Origin: Mallotus nudiflorus
Taxonomy: Eukaryota > Streptophyta > Magnoliopsida > Malpighiales > Euphorbiaceae
Length of the DNA: 64,000 bases
Direction: 5' to 3'
Assembly (NCBI GenBank): GCA_947683625.1
Contig: CANTUR010000069.1
Coordinates: forward strand, 1,488,001 to 1,552,000
Numbering within the stretch: position 1 is the stretch's first letter; every line of letters starts with the position of its first letter. The notes under the pieces were generated by a model. It saw only the letters and a program-made list of their open reading frames with translations, did no database searches and was not told where the DNA came from. The translations under genes and the position numbers were made by a program. This document shows, piece by piece, positions 47,060-60,060 of this stretch.

Positions 47060-48480
47060 TTAACTCTAACCAAGCAAGCAACAACGAAATAAGAATAAAG
47101 AGGAAAGTAGACCTTAGAAGACATTAAGGGAGCTTTGATGGATGACATGAGAGCCATAATGCAAGATGAACTAAGACAAGCCTTAGCTAAATTAATGCCA
47201 CCTACTGCTGCTGTTCCACCACCTATAATTGAACAAGCATTGGTGTTGTAGCTATTCCACCTATTGCTCATGCTCCTATTGATAATGCTAGAGGCCAATT
47301 TGTTACTAGAAATCCACTTGCTAAAGTAAAGCTTGAGTATATTAAAAAGTATATGGTAGAGAAAGCAAAGAGGGAATCACTTGAACTTGTCCAATATCAT
47401 GAGTCCAAGCAGATGCAAGCACTAACTCAAAAATTTTGAAGATGGAGGAATTAATAAGAGGACAATGCATTAGATACTTATTTGATTTTGATGGTATATT
47501 GAAAATGGAAGGGGATAAATTGCTTAAGAAATTTAAAATGCCCTAATTGCAGAAGTTTGATGGAACTGGAGATCCAATGATTCATCTTAGCCAATATACC
47601 ACAACTATGAGCACCATTAAAGCCCTTTTATCTATATCAAAAAGTTGTTTTTACTCTCCTTAAAGGGTATTATTGTGAATTGGTGTCATGGATTAGAAAT
47701 ATCTATTCGAGTTGATTGGAGAGAATTATGTACTGCTTTTTTTAAAATAATTATAATACCAAGTTGAAGGTATTTATTAGGGATTTGGAATTAACTAAGT
47801 AGAAACCTAATGAACCATTTTCTGATATCCTTACTAGACTCATGAATAAGGCAAGATTAATGACAAACAAACTGGCTGAGAAGGATTAGGTTAGGATGAT
47901 AGTTCATAATGTGTCTCTTAATTTGGTTAAAAGGTTGCAAATAATGAACTATAAATCTTTTGTAGACCTTTAGGATGATGGATTGCAAGCTGAGGAAATT
48001 AAGAATGAAAAAAAGAAGAGCTTTAGAACTACTGGCATAAGGAACTACCCAACTAGGGGCACATATCCAGGAAGCATTAGCTGGATTGTGGAAGTGCATG
48101 TTGTCCAATAACCAAGGAGATTCTCCAATTTTAATAAACCTTATCAAAAGTCTTAGACCACTTAATGTAAAAAGACCTACTTTGACACCCTTAGCCTTTT
48201 CCAAACCACCAAACCCAAATGTCCTTGACTATGACCCAAATAGTTAATATAAATTCCACATAGTGGTTGGACATTCCATAGATACTTGCACCCACCTTAG
48301 ACATGAAATCCAAAACCTTATAACTCTGGAAAGATCATAGACCCTAAAAGTCCAAGTATAAAAAATAATCCTTTCCTCAACTACTGAAATGTTCCAACTC
48401 CAACCACCACGATGATAAACTTAAGAGTTAGCGAGGAAGAAGTGCTAAACTCCTTTGAGAACATGAACTTATAAATCAAT
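47060..48480 (+). pseudogene. Tat-type gag, decayed
   Basis: Frames give, in order: LMDDMRAIMQDELRQALAKL (47,130-47,200), then QKFDGTGDPMIHLSQYTTTM (about 47,550-47,610), the classic start of the Tat Gag core. Next are FIRDLELTK, KPNEPFSDILTRLMNKARLM (about 47,770-47,870), FVDL with LQAEEIKNEKKK, and finally HIVVGHSIDTCTHLRHEIQN (about 48,255-48,320), the Cys-His region near the Gag C-terminus. Stops are frequent, for example at 47,889 and 47,972. Gag would package element RNA. No protease, RT or integrase follows, so this is a pol-deleted derivative that could move only with help, if at all. Confidence 0.85.
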
Positions 48481-48519
48481 GAAAAATCTCTTGATGCCTC
48501 TAGTGATGAAGGAAAGAGT

Positions 48520-48890
48520 GTGGAACCTTTAATTCCTAAGAAACCTCAAAGAGGAGTTGAAGATTTATCGGGCCAACCTTTAGGAAAGTTTAATTATAAA
48601 GTGTTTTACTTCAAACCACTTTCCTATGATATTCCCATTGAATCAATTACACTTAGGGGTTGGGGTGATGAATTTAGAGTCAATGAAAAACCATTAAGTA
48701 AGAAATCTTTGACTCCTAAACAACTATAAAGAAGAGTTAAGGATTTATTGGGTAAGCCCTCCGACAAGTTTGACTATAAGGTGTTTCACACTAAACCACC
48801 TTCTTTTGATATGCCCATCGAGTTGAATGTGCCTACAGGATGGGATGATGAGTTTGATGATGAGAAGCTACTAGATGAAAAATAAAAATG
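48520..48890 (+). pseudogene. Post-gag linker with internal duplication
   Basis: Two consecutive units of roughly 60 codons are alike. The first is at 48,541-48,729 (GKFNYKVFYFKPLSYDIPIE ... RGWGDEF). The second is at 48,730-48,887 (DKFDYKVFHTKPPSFDMPIE ... TGWDDEF). A stop separates them. The duplicated protein text suggests selection on a repeated module before decay. The family of this module is unknown to me. After about 48,990 the sequence passes into the 3' UTR. Confidence 0.6.
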
Positions 48891-49265
48891 TACAATTAAG
48901 GTACATAAAGATGAAGTCATGGAGACAGTTGGCGAGAAGATGCAAGAATAGCCACTTTGTTAGTCACCTGAAGGACAACCATTATGAGACTCAGCATTCC
49001 TAGCATTTAAAATAGGAAACACATTTTCTTATTGTCTTTTTTGAGTAAAATTTAGTTCATTTAGAACTTGTTTTGTTTTATTGATTAATGATATGAATTT
49101 TGATCATGGTTACTTATGCAATGTGCATCCCAATGGTACTGTGCATTATGATATTGATTGCATTTGCATGTTTTATATAAAATTTAATTCAATTAAATTC
49201 ATTCAACATTGGCACAAATGCAAATTTAAAGAACATTCATATATCACATGATATAACTTTTAAAG

Positions 49266-49440
49266 AGTAAAAAAAAAGGGAAAGAACAAAGAGAGAGAAA
49301 AAGAAAGGAAAAAAAAAGAATAGTAAGGCAAAAATTAGAAAAAAAAATTAGGACTGGTTGATAACAAGAGTTGTATCATGTGATGTAATGAATGTTCTCA
49401 TTTTTGACATAATGAATGAGTAAAATTGAATCTGAAATTT
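49266..49440 (+). other. Purine-rich 3' UTR shared with Tat element at window start
   Basis: A long A/G tract (49,266-49,326) is followed by 'ttgataacaagagttgtatc' and 'catgtgatgtaatgaatg', which match 1,125-1,175. The stretch from 49,440 to 49,738 is AT-rich UTR with an (ATT)n run. Confidence 0.65.
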
Positions 49441-49738
49441 TTGCTTAGATATGAGTAAAAGTCATATGCTTTCATCAACAGTGATAATCCTCTTGAGAGA
49501 AATCAATACTGCATCTTATTTTCAAATTTTCTTCTCCTTCTTCTTTTATTTTGATTTTGTTTTTATTTTGATTTAATTTTGTTTATTATTATTATTATTA
49601 TTTTTAATCATTGATTGACTATTTTCTTATTTTTTATTTTTATTCTCTTAATAGATAGGGTGACATAAATTCACAATAGAAAACAAAACCTATGGAAAAC
49701 CTGTGAAGATCCTTGGAATGCCATAGATTAAATTTTGT

Positions 49739-50980
49739 ATTTAAACATAGTTTTTAAAGTTTTCGGGTATTTTATTGATTGTTTTATTTTGTATTTTTAT
49801 TTATTTAGCTTTTTGTATTGTATTTTATTTTATTTTTAAGTTGTAGTAGATTATTATAATAGCCTCATTAGCGGGAATAATGAAATCTTATGTATGTATG
49901 ATGTGTTTTATTTTAATTAATTGGTTAGTAAAATTAAGATTTTAATTGGGTAAACTAATTAAAATCAATGACAAAAAAATCAAAATTAGGGTTTTTAAAA
50001 TTAATTAGATTTAAGTGAATAGAATTGCAGTTGCTTGTTAATTATTTTATTTATCAATAATTTATTAATTAATTGTTTAAGGTCACTTTAACTAAATTAG
50101 GTTTTTTTATTTATTGAATTCATTTCTTTGTTAGATTTTATTTTGTACATAAGTTAATATTAAGTTTAGTGATTTTTTAGGCCCATAATAATGTAGGTTA
50201 ATAAGCCCAATTAAATAGGTATAATTAATTAAAATAAATTTTGGGCCCATATTTAATTAGACTTTATATTAGAAATACTTTAGGCTCACCAAATCAATTT
50301 AGACATAAGCCTATCTAGGTTAATTAAAATTAATTAGACATAGCCTATTTAACTTAAAACATTTTCCATAACTTGTAGATTTAAAATCACCTTAAAATTA
50401 AAACATGTAGAACTAGACTCACTAACTTAAATACTTCATAATTTGTAAACTTAGGCCCATTTTTAGAATTAAAATAAATAGACTTAAGTTCACTTAATTG
50501 AAATTAAATAGGAATTAGGTCCATTAGCTTTTAGACTCATTTGTAAATAAACATGTAGATTTAGCCCATTTAATTAAAATTAATATAGATTAAACTAATT
50601 TAGGGACGTGTTTTATGAATGCATTGTTTGTATATTTTTTCATGACTAGTTGCCTTAGAGTTAGATTTATGCTAAATCAGGGTTTAAATGAAATTACTTA
50701 AATAAGGAATAATTTAGTAATTAATAAAATAATTCTAAATGAACATGAGACTAAAAGAAGTTAGTATTTCGTATTTAGAATCTTCTGGTTGTGGTGCTAG
50801 TTTTCTTTTAGAGAATCAAATACCACCGCTTTCGATTTGTCCCCATTATTACCTTGGGTTGTGAATTCTCATCTTCACTTTATGTCTTTATGATATAGTA
50901 GTGTGTTTTCTAGAGCTCTGAGCTCAAACGGTGTCACAGTTACTAAAATCTTGGATGCACACTAAACTCTACAATCTATA
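49739..50980 (+). mobile_element. 3' LTR of gag-bearing Tat-type element (about 1.24 kb)
   Basis: It pairs with 44,890-46,128 in length and sequence and ends ...ACAATCTATA. It is followed at once by CACTA B sequence, in which no matching target duplication was seen. Confidence 0.8.
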
Positions 50981-50984
50981 ATGC

Positions 50985-51718
50985 TAGTTTATGTTACAAC
51001 ATGAATTTTGCTATATAAATAAGTAGAAAGTGTTGATATTCCGCAGTGAATATACAAGTAGAACATAAAATTGCAACTCTTACCTAAAATTCTTCTTAAT
51101 ATAAGTCTAATCTTTCTTTTGATAGATTCTTCCACTAATGTCCATCATCTTCATTAATTTTTTGCTTAAAAATTGAAGTAATCTGACGAGCACAAACACT
51201 AAGTGGATCAAACCTCCAAAAACAATAATCACAATTATATTTATAATAAAAACCATAAATAAGAAAAACACAACAATTCCAAATGATATCCCATGCATAG
51301 AATACACATAATAGTCATCAATGACCATAACGCATTGTCTTTTACGATTCCCAAATGTTGTAGAAGTAGTAGTTGCATTTGTAGAGGGAATTGAGGATGG
51401 AGAATGAGCATTAATAATATCATTTGGAGTAGACGTGATAGAAGTGTGCTAAGATGGTTCCTTATGAGCAACATTCAGTTGAGTGGTGCGAGGTGATGAA
51501 TTTTGTTGAGTGATGGAAGGTATTGATTTCTATTGATTGATAGGAGGTACTAAATTCTATTCATTGATAGGAGGTGCTAATTTTTGTTAAGTTTTTTAAG
51601 GTATTGAAATTTGTTAAGTGGCAATTGTCCCACGGTCATTTGCATGAGTTATCGTATGACCACAATTTTTTCCACCTCTCGTTAGAGTAGCTCTACATAA
51701 ACAATATCCTCCTTTCAT
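50985..51718 (-). pseudogene. CACTA B second gene, N-terminal part
   Basis: The probable start is at 51,716-51,718 (MKGGYCLCRATLTRGGKNCG, then HTITHANDRG). A low-complexity run rich in Pro, Ser, Thr and Asn with internal repeats follows (SITQQNSSPRTTQL, TSITSTPNDI). In CACTA elements the gene downstream of TNP2 often starts with such a disordered stretch. Stops lie in the repeats (Gln codons to TAA/TAG). The remainder is lost at the Tat insertion. The assignment rests mainly on position. Frames at 51,107-51,474 overlap it. Confidence 0.4.
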
Positions 51719-53099
51719 CACGAAGCCAAAAAATAATCACACAATTCTTTATATGAGATTTCTTAGCCTAAAAACTGGTTGAGGTTCCTAATAAAAAACA
51801 TAGTATTAAGCATTTATGTTATAAATTGGTAGAAAGAACAATGAAGCAAGATTCATAAATGTACTTTAATTCATGAGATATCATTTCTAATGCAATATGT
51901 AGAAAAAAAAATGAAACAAAAGCATTATATGTTGACTTATATATTGACTGGTAATTAAGAAAATACACTAAAGCATAGAGACAGTCATAACTCGAATAAT
52001 TAGAAAATGCATTAAGGAAAGCTAGTGAACATTAGAGATGATTCACCAAATTTATCGTACGACTAAGAACAATGTAAGAACCACCAATAGTGTATTTTAG
52101 CACTTATGCCTAACTAACGAATAAGGTAGCATTATAAATAGAACGTTGATTCAAAACTAATCATTTTTTTTAAATATTACAGTCATACTATTTTGATCTA
52201 AAGATATTGCTAACTTTTTATTTTGTACAAAAAATAAATTACTTTAAAGGAGCCAATAAAGGCTACATGTGTATATCTGACTATCAACTCCTATAATATC
52301 TTTAAAAAATTAATTTTGGATAATTTCACTTCGATTTGTTAATAAAAAAAATTCATGTTCTTATGACTATTTAAAAGAAATTTTAGCAATAATTGTTAAA
52401 AATGAAATATTAAGATATGCTTCCATTTTCTCTTTAGGAAAAGTGAAAATAAGAGAATATACTCCAACTATATTAGTTGCTTCTACTCTTGAACACAAAA
52501 ATTAGAAACCAAACAAAAAAACCATTAATTTCCATAAAATTTCTCCAAGCATAATTGGACACTAGAGTGTAAATAAAATTCTTGCATAAAGCATATCAAT
52601 TATCTAACATATAATTTTCAAATACAAATCAATAAAGGAAAAATTACGAACTTGATTGCCACAAATGTCACCAAAAGACTAATTTGATCATAAGTGTATG
52701 TAGGCATTGCATAGCTAGTTGATATGATCACCTTATTTGAACAACTTCTAATAATATGTAGTATAAGAAATTTTCAAAAAAATATAAAAATTTCAACTTA
52801 AAGAAAAAAAGGAAAAAACTGAGAAGTGGTATTTAGTAACTATTATCATGATATGCAGTTTTGTAACACATTTAAACACTTTAGAATAATAAATGTTCAA
52901 CAAATAGTAATAATAATAAACCAATAGCAGTAGAAACAATAATAACATAATACAATATAAAGAGTTATTGTTATTATTATTATTAAATTCTATTGAAAAA
53001 ATAACAGTTTTAGTTTTAGACTGCTCTAGCAACAACTAGAAGTAGAAGTGGTAATACGTGTTTTTTAATGGAAGGTAATAACATGCAGCATGTAGTTTA

Positions 53100-56000
53100 T
53101 TAAAAATACCTTTATTCACTATCATTATCATTATATTGATATTCCCCAACAAAACTATCATTTGATTCTAATTCAAATTCTACCTCAACTTCATCTTCGA
53201 CATCAACATCGCCAATTTCTATTAAAGAACCATTTGGATCATTCAATGGACTAAGTTCTTCATTAACCTCAAGTTCAGTTGGCTAAACATTCATTTCATC
53301 TTCTTGGAATAGAGCAATGTATGATAGAGGAGTAGTAATAGATGATTCAGGAATTTCCACTTTAGACCTAGCTTTTATTTTAAATAACCCACTAATCAAT
53401 CTCGGCACATTTTAAGCTAGGGTAAGTGGTATAATTTACCTAAGTCACTCGTGCAGCTAAAAGAAATGGTTCATACTTATTAAATCTTCTTATATGGTTT
53501 ACTTCAACAAGCATATATTGGTTATGAACTTTTGTTCCCACATTTGGAGTCAGATCAAACCAGTCACATTTAAATAACAATACCCTCTTAATTGGTAATC
53601 TAGGATCCTCTAACCGTAAAACATCTATAATTTTACTATAGTAGCCACTCTCATCTGCATTGTAATTTGAGTCTTTAATGCAAACACCACTGCTGATAGT
53701 TGCTTTAGTTGATCCATGACTTATAATGTGAAATTTAAACCATTAACCATATATTCAAAAAAAAGGTTTTACACTTCTTAGTGGACCTTTTGCAAAGTCT
53801 TTAAGAACTTGTTTGAAATGTCATTTGATGGATCATCTGCCTAATCAATGGGAAAATTAAAAAATTTAAGAAGTACAAAAACCAAATATAAGTCTTTGTG
53901 CAAAGGTTTAAGATTATGTGTAGGGCACTCATATGTTTATCAAATCACGATGCAAATTCATCCTCAAGCTTAACATCAATGATGTTACCACTACTATTTG
54001 GACTACTATTTGGTTGATGTTGTCTTACCTCATTAACATAAATACTTAGAATAAAAAAAATAATTTTAGTTAATGACATTTCAATAAAGAAGGATTTAAA
54101 TTCATATAATCCTTAAAAGGTAGATGCATTTGGAATTCTTAATATAAGGTTGAACTTCAAGAAAATTTAATAGAATATATGTTTGCGTTGCATAATATTC
54201 TTCCCTTGTTAGATATATAGGTTTTGCTCATCCAAGTGAATGACTAGAATGTGAAAAAATTGAGAGATTCCCTTCATGTTCTTCCTCAGCTTCACAATCA
54301 TTGTTATATGGCACTTTTCTATGGTGCATGCTAACATGAGGCTCAAAGTAATATGAATAAAAGAATGATGTGTCTTCAACTAAAAATGCATTTCAAATAG
54401 AACCTTCCACTTTAGCCTTATTTTTTATATTATCTTTCAGCTTTCATAGGTATCTACAATAGGTAAATGGTTATTATTGTATAATTGCTATTTAAAATTA
54501 AATTGAAATATGCATTTATATGTTAATTTCAAATACTAATCTCTCTAATGGATACATTCATTTATATTGCACTAGACCTGCTATTAAAGCTTCATATGCT
54601 AAGTGAACAGGTAAATGTTCCATTGAGTTAAAAAAACTAGGAGGAAATATGCGCTCCAACTTACATAAAATTATAGGAATCTCTCTTTGAATCCTTAACA
54701 TGTCTTTTTATCTTATGACAATAGAAGTTAGATCTTTGAAGAATTGGCTTAACTCTGTTAGTGATTGCCAAAAATTTACTAGAAGAAGTTCACAAAATGC
54801 GATGGGCACTAGTATTTGGATAAACATAAGACAGTCATGGCTTTTCCTCCTAAACAATTTATGTTTTGTCATATCAACCCATATGCCTTTATTTGACACA
54901 TACCAATTTGGAAATTTTAAGTTTTTCACCCATTCACACAACACTTGCTTTGATTATATTTCTAATGTATAATAAGCTCAGGAAATTTCCCTATTGCCAT
55001 ATCCTATTCCAACTTAGGGCATTTACACAACTCCTTTAAATCTTCTATTGATTTTGCATTATGGTTGGTTTTCCCTTTATCATTTATTATCATGTTGAAC
55101 ACATTTTCAAACATGTTTTTCTCTATATGCATGACACCTAGGTTGTGGCGGATGAGGTTTATACTTTAATAAGGCAAATCCTAAAAGATGCTATATTTTT
55201 TTCCAACCATAACTCTTAGAAATTTGACTATTTACTTCATAAGCACCTTGTTCTATGATAATCATCAATCTTAATTGTTCTATTTGCTTCAATATTTCAT
55301 AACCATACTTAGTAGGTTGTGTAACTTTTGAAACTATTTTATTTTTAATGAAAGAGATTTTATTCCTTTGAAATGTGTGCCCTAGAGGTAAAAACTTACG
55401 GTGATTGTCAAACTACGATTATTTTCTACCTTTTGTAAGAGTAAATGCATCAGAGTCCTCTATACAATTAGGACAAGCTACCCTTCTAAAAGTACTCCAT
55501 CCAGACAACATTGAATATACAGGAAAGTTGTTAATTATCCATGTAAGTGCAGCTTGCATTTGAAATTTCTATCTTAGTGATGCATCATATGTATACACAC
55601 TAACATCCCATAATTGCTTTAATTCTGCAATAAAAGGTAGTAAGAATACATCTAATTTATCCTTTGGATTTTTAGGCCTAGGAACTATAATTGATAAGAA
55701 GATGTATTCTTCCTTTATAATTGAGAAGAACATGTATTCTTCCTTTATGCACATCCATTGAGATAGATTATATGGCAAGACTATAACTAGAAAAAATGAA
55801 TACTGTTGTCCAGACTGTCCAAATGGTTGAAAGCCATTAACACGTAGTCCTAGGCGTACATTGTAAATTTCTACAATGAAAGATGGGTGGGTTTGATCAA
55901 ATGTTTCCCAGCATGAGCATCTGAACAATGACACATTATACCATCTTCAACCTCATGCTCTGCATGCCACCTCAGATGCTTAGTAGTTGCATTAATGTGT

Positions 56001-56800
56001 ACAATCTTTGTAATCTAGCAGTGAGAGGGAAATAGTACATATTCTTATATGGAATATTTATTTTTGATTTGAAAGATCCTCTTAATTGGCGCTTGTATCG
56101 AGGATGGTCATAGAACTTGTAAGAAGTTAATCCATTATCTTCATTCCAAAATAGCATGCACCCATTATTACAATAATGAATTTTTTCAACCAGTAATCCT
56201 AAACCTTGGACTAACTTTTTGGTGCTATAAAAGTTCTCTATCATGACATTGACAATAAGTAGTATATCATCATAAGCTCTTTTGGACAAATAATGCTCTG
56301 CATTAATGTTCAACATTCGAGCAACAACTGACAACTTTGAATGGTGCTAACAACTAGGCCACACTTCTTAATTTGCATCGTTTAGCAAGTCATACAATGA
56401 CTTAGCCGTCGAATTTGGAGATTCCTCCATATGATCAAGAATAAAATTTAGATCAATAGCATCCATTACCATTTCATGATATGCATAGACCATGAATATC
56501 TTGATTCACATCTACCATGACACTAGATTTCCCGTGTAGAATCCAATCATGATAATCAAATATGAATCCATATTTTTGCAAATGAAATCTAACAATGTTG
56601 ACATCATCAAATCTATGATTTTGACACTTTTAAAAATTACACAGACATTTGATCTTGTCACCATCCATACATTCTAGATGACTACAAGCAAATTTGATAA
56701 ACTTATCTTTGCCATCCATGAAATGTTTATTCAAAAGGCCATCTTTAAGTCTACAATACATCCATTCGCGATTGGGTCTCATTGCTACCTTTGTTATTTC
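53100..56800 (-). pseudogene. TNP2-type CACTA transposase, decayed
   Basis: Domains in order from the right: the transposase-associated N-terminus (56,640-56,790: REWMYCRLKDGLLNKHFMDG, KFIKFACSHLECMDG). Then a linker and part of the Transposase_21 region (55,972-56,334: VARMLNINAEHYLSKRAYDD). Then the Transposase_21 core (55,569-55,934: NVRLGLRVNGFQPFG, VIVLPYNLSQWMCIKEEYMF, ELKQLWDVSVYTYDAS). Then DUF4218 (about 54,530-54,960: CEWVKNLKFPNWYVSN, RKSHDCLMFIQILVPIAFCE, FFNSMEHLPVHLAYEALIAG). Then DUF4216 (53,400-53,600: VLLFKCDWFDLTPNVGTKVH, QYMLVEVNHI), with an acidic tail to 53,100. Stops and frameshifts occur, including a tandem copy of the EEYMF segment at 55,690-55,760. TNP2 cuts the element at its ends. 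Confidence 0.9.
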
Positions 56801-56839
56801 AAAATAACACATAAAGTATGCTTTATAATTCACATATAA

Positions 56840-59800
56840 ATTTTTGTTAAGTCCAATGTAATTGAAATGAATTTTAGTTATAATTATTGAATAGGTTTTA
56901 AAATATATAAGTTAGTAAATAAATCCCAAGTAAAAGAAAATTTTCTAGGGAAAATGATTAAAAATATACATTAAAGATTAAAGGAATTAAAAACTACATC
57001 CTAAAACTAAGAAAAATGAAATGTTTAGAAGTAAAAATATGAAACAGAAAATGGACAGCGAACTAAAACAAAAAAGACAATAAATAGACCTAAAAATGGA
57101 CTTCATATGCACACCGAAAAAAGGTTAGTATAGTGATTACACTTAAATAAAATTCAGATAAACTAGTTATAGAAAAATCAGATTATAATTAAATTAAGAG
57201 TAGTTAGTGAAAGGATAAGTGAATTAGAGTATAATGAAATTCAAGGCGTTCCAAAAAACCAAAATCCCATTATTATGACCTTGACCCTTTTCTTTTTTTG
57301 TATATTTTTTTAATAAAAAGTAATTTTATCATATCAAGGCCTCCATTCCTTTGATGGCCTTGAATCATTTCTAATTTCAATAATAAATATGGATGAATTA
57401 TTAGATGACTAACACCCTTACTAATTATTACCTCAATCAGTTGCCAGCTAACGGCTGATCTGTTGTGAAAATCATAGTAAACACATATATCTCAACATTT
57501 TACCAATCTTTAATTCCAAGAGAAAAAAAAAACATCAAACCAAACTTTAAAGGGTAAACTGAAGGGTTTGGTTTGGTTGCTCCAATAAAAAGAATAGGAG
57601 GAATTTGTTGTAATAATAAATAACTAAAGTTCATTTGCAGAACAAAATAGTAGCCATTTTGAAAATTTGATAAACGTAGCATATAGAAGACCAGAACAAT
57701 ATAGATATAAAGGGCTAGTTGAAAAACCCAACTATTGCTTTGGGTTGGGTGCTTTTAATGTTTTTAACTTAAAAAGTGTTCTAAATTTTTTGTCAACACT
57801 ATTCTTTAATTTCTGACCTCAATATACAAACATAAAAAATTCAAAACTACCAAAAGTTAAAGGAGTTTGTTTGAGCTTTTTCAAAGAAATATTTTCAGAG
57901 TATTAGAACCTGAACAACACTTAATATAAAATGCTCAATAATAAATCTCAAATAGGCATCTAAGAAGCATCGAAGCAAGAATCAAGCTAATGCGTGTAGA
58001 TTACCTGGACAACGTTTGTAATCTAAAGTATCAAGCCAACAGTAGTAGTTGCAACCAAAAGATAAACCAAACTGAAGTAGAAAAGTGAGGCAAAATAAAC
58101 TAAATCAGAGAAAACAATAGTAGCTACAAGCAGAAGACTGAGGAAAATTGCATCAAACAAACGAAGTATAATGATTATTAATATTAAATTATTTTATAAA
58201 TTATTATGCAAAAATCACTAAAATTTTATATATAGTTATGTGTTAAGATTTTGGATTATATATTATTTAAGATAAATTTATATGCAATTTATTTTTTACA
58301 AATTAATTTAGAATAATAATTTGTTGATACTAAGCAGTGTGACTTTTACCTATAGTTTTTTCTTCTGAAATGACTTGCACCTATATATAGTTGGACTTGG
58401 ACCTTTTGGTCGTTAATTACATCTTAATCTATTAATTAACAGGTAAATAAAACTCAATGAATAGCCTAGCAGCCAATTTGTAAAAAAAAAGTTCAAAAAG
58501 AAAAAGAGAGTTAAGGGAATGCATGGAACCATAATGCATGCTACTAGAAAGATTTAAGCCCTATTACATAATCTTTTGCCAAGTCATATGTCACACCATC
58601 CTATGAACTGCAATAAGTACCGTCTTTCCATATAGAGAAAGATGTAGGGAACAATCAATAGAAGCAAAAGTGTTAATGGAAAAGGAATTTTGAATTGGAG
58701 CAAGCCACGGTTCTGCTCATATGGCAGAGTAGTTGAGAAGAGGATGAAAATCACGAATTCAAGGAAAAAAATGGAGAAAAAAAAACCCTGAAAATGCAGC
58801 AATTACAACAAAAAGAGGTAGAGAAATTGAGTGATGAAAAAAAAAAAAAGACTCCAATAACTCAAAATGAAAGTAAATTACCTATTAAAATAGTCATCAA
58901 GCAACAAAAAACAAAAACATTAAGATGAATTGACTATAATGGATTGCACATGGCTAATCATTGATGCAACAATATTTAGCCTTCAATGGTGCAGAATGAC
59001 TTGATTCAACAGGCTAAAGAAGCAAATTTCATTAAAATATCACACTATTCTTGTAAGAGATCCAACAAATTTGGAGCCAAAATTAAGACATTGATGATTG
59101 ACTCAAAATCATCCATTTCAAAACTTAGATTCCCATTGAGTGACATGATGAAATCACTAAGTATTCTGATACCTTTTCTCAGTTGCACTGCGTTTAATTG
59201 CCACTTAATCATCAAGGATGGCTTTCTTTCTAAACTTTTGAAGCCTAGTAAGATTTCCCCTTTAATTATCTAAAAACTAAAATCTGCTACAGTGCTATTC
59301 AATCTAATTTAGGTCAAACCCAAGTTCATCTTCAATCCAATTTAGCTTCTGCTTCAAAACATTTCAGTAACCAATAAAGAGCTTGACCTACTGCAATTAT
59401 TTTGTTTAGCTCAAGCAGCAAATGGAACAAATCCATGTGTTCTTCCTCTCATCAAACCAACGTACATATACATATATCTCATTTTATGTTCAAGAAAAGA
59501 CAGAACAAAAAAATAGAGTTTGATAAACAATAATAAAACCATTTACTGGATTAAGCTTTCAATCCAACACTAAAAATTGAAAAAGAGCAATCTTTACCTT
59601 TTTTAAAAATATATGGGTATCAAGAAATAGAATTCCTAGTATGCTTCCTTCTAGCCTTTGCTGGAACCGGGGGGGCAAATAAGGTCTCTATTTTGATGGG
59701 TTTTAGTGGTACAAAGAAAGAGTGATTGTTATTCTTAGTGTTGTTCTCATTGTTCCCTTCCCTAGGCTTCTAACAAGAAATTTCGATGAGAAAAGGTACA

Positions 59801-60060
59801 AAATGCTCGAGGAAATGTAAAACCCATTTAATTAGTCATTATCCTATGGTAAAAATCACCGAAGGAACAAAAATCTAAACCCATATAAACTCTAATGAAG
59901 TCCAGGAAAGTGACCCAAATGCATGCAAAGATATTTTGGATCGAAAAAAGCAAGGAAAAAAGAAGTGTGTGCTAAAGAGATTTTGGATTAAAAACAACAA
60001 GGAGAGATGAAGAGTATGAGGAATTAAAAATTTAGAAATTAAAGGATGGATTTTTGGAAA
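56840..60060. other. CACTA B 5' region, no clear gene
   Basis: AT-rich, mostly non-coding. A plus-strand frame at 58,986-59,273 (95 codons) has ordinary amino acid composition but no family that I recognise. On the minus strand, about 59,625-59,775 contains an open stretch reading KIETLFAPPVPAKARRKHTR. It begins after a TAG that could be a splice acceptor and ends at a stop. It could be a small exon or a captured host exon. Both calls are weak. Confidence 0.35.

Noticed and set aside
52793..53035. 80-codon minus frame with Asn and Leu/Tyr runs
   Set aside because: It is produced by (TTA)n/(AAT)n microsatellite sequence between the two CACTA B genes.
54700..54972. 90-codon plus-strand frame
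   Set aside because: It is antisense to the well supported DUF4218 block of TNP2 on the minus strand.
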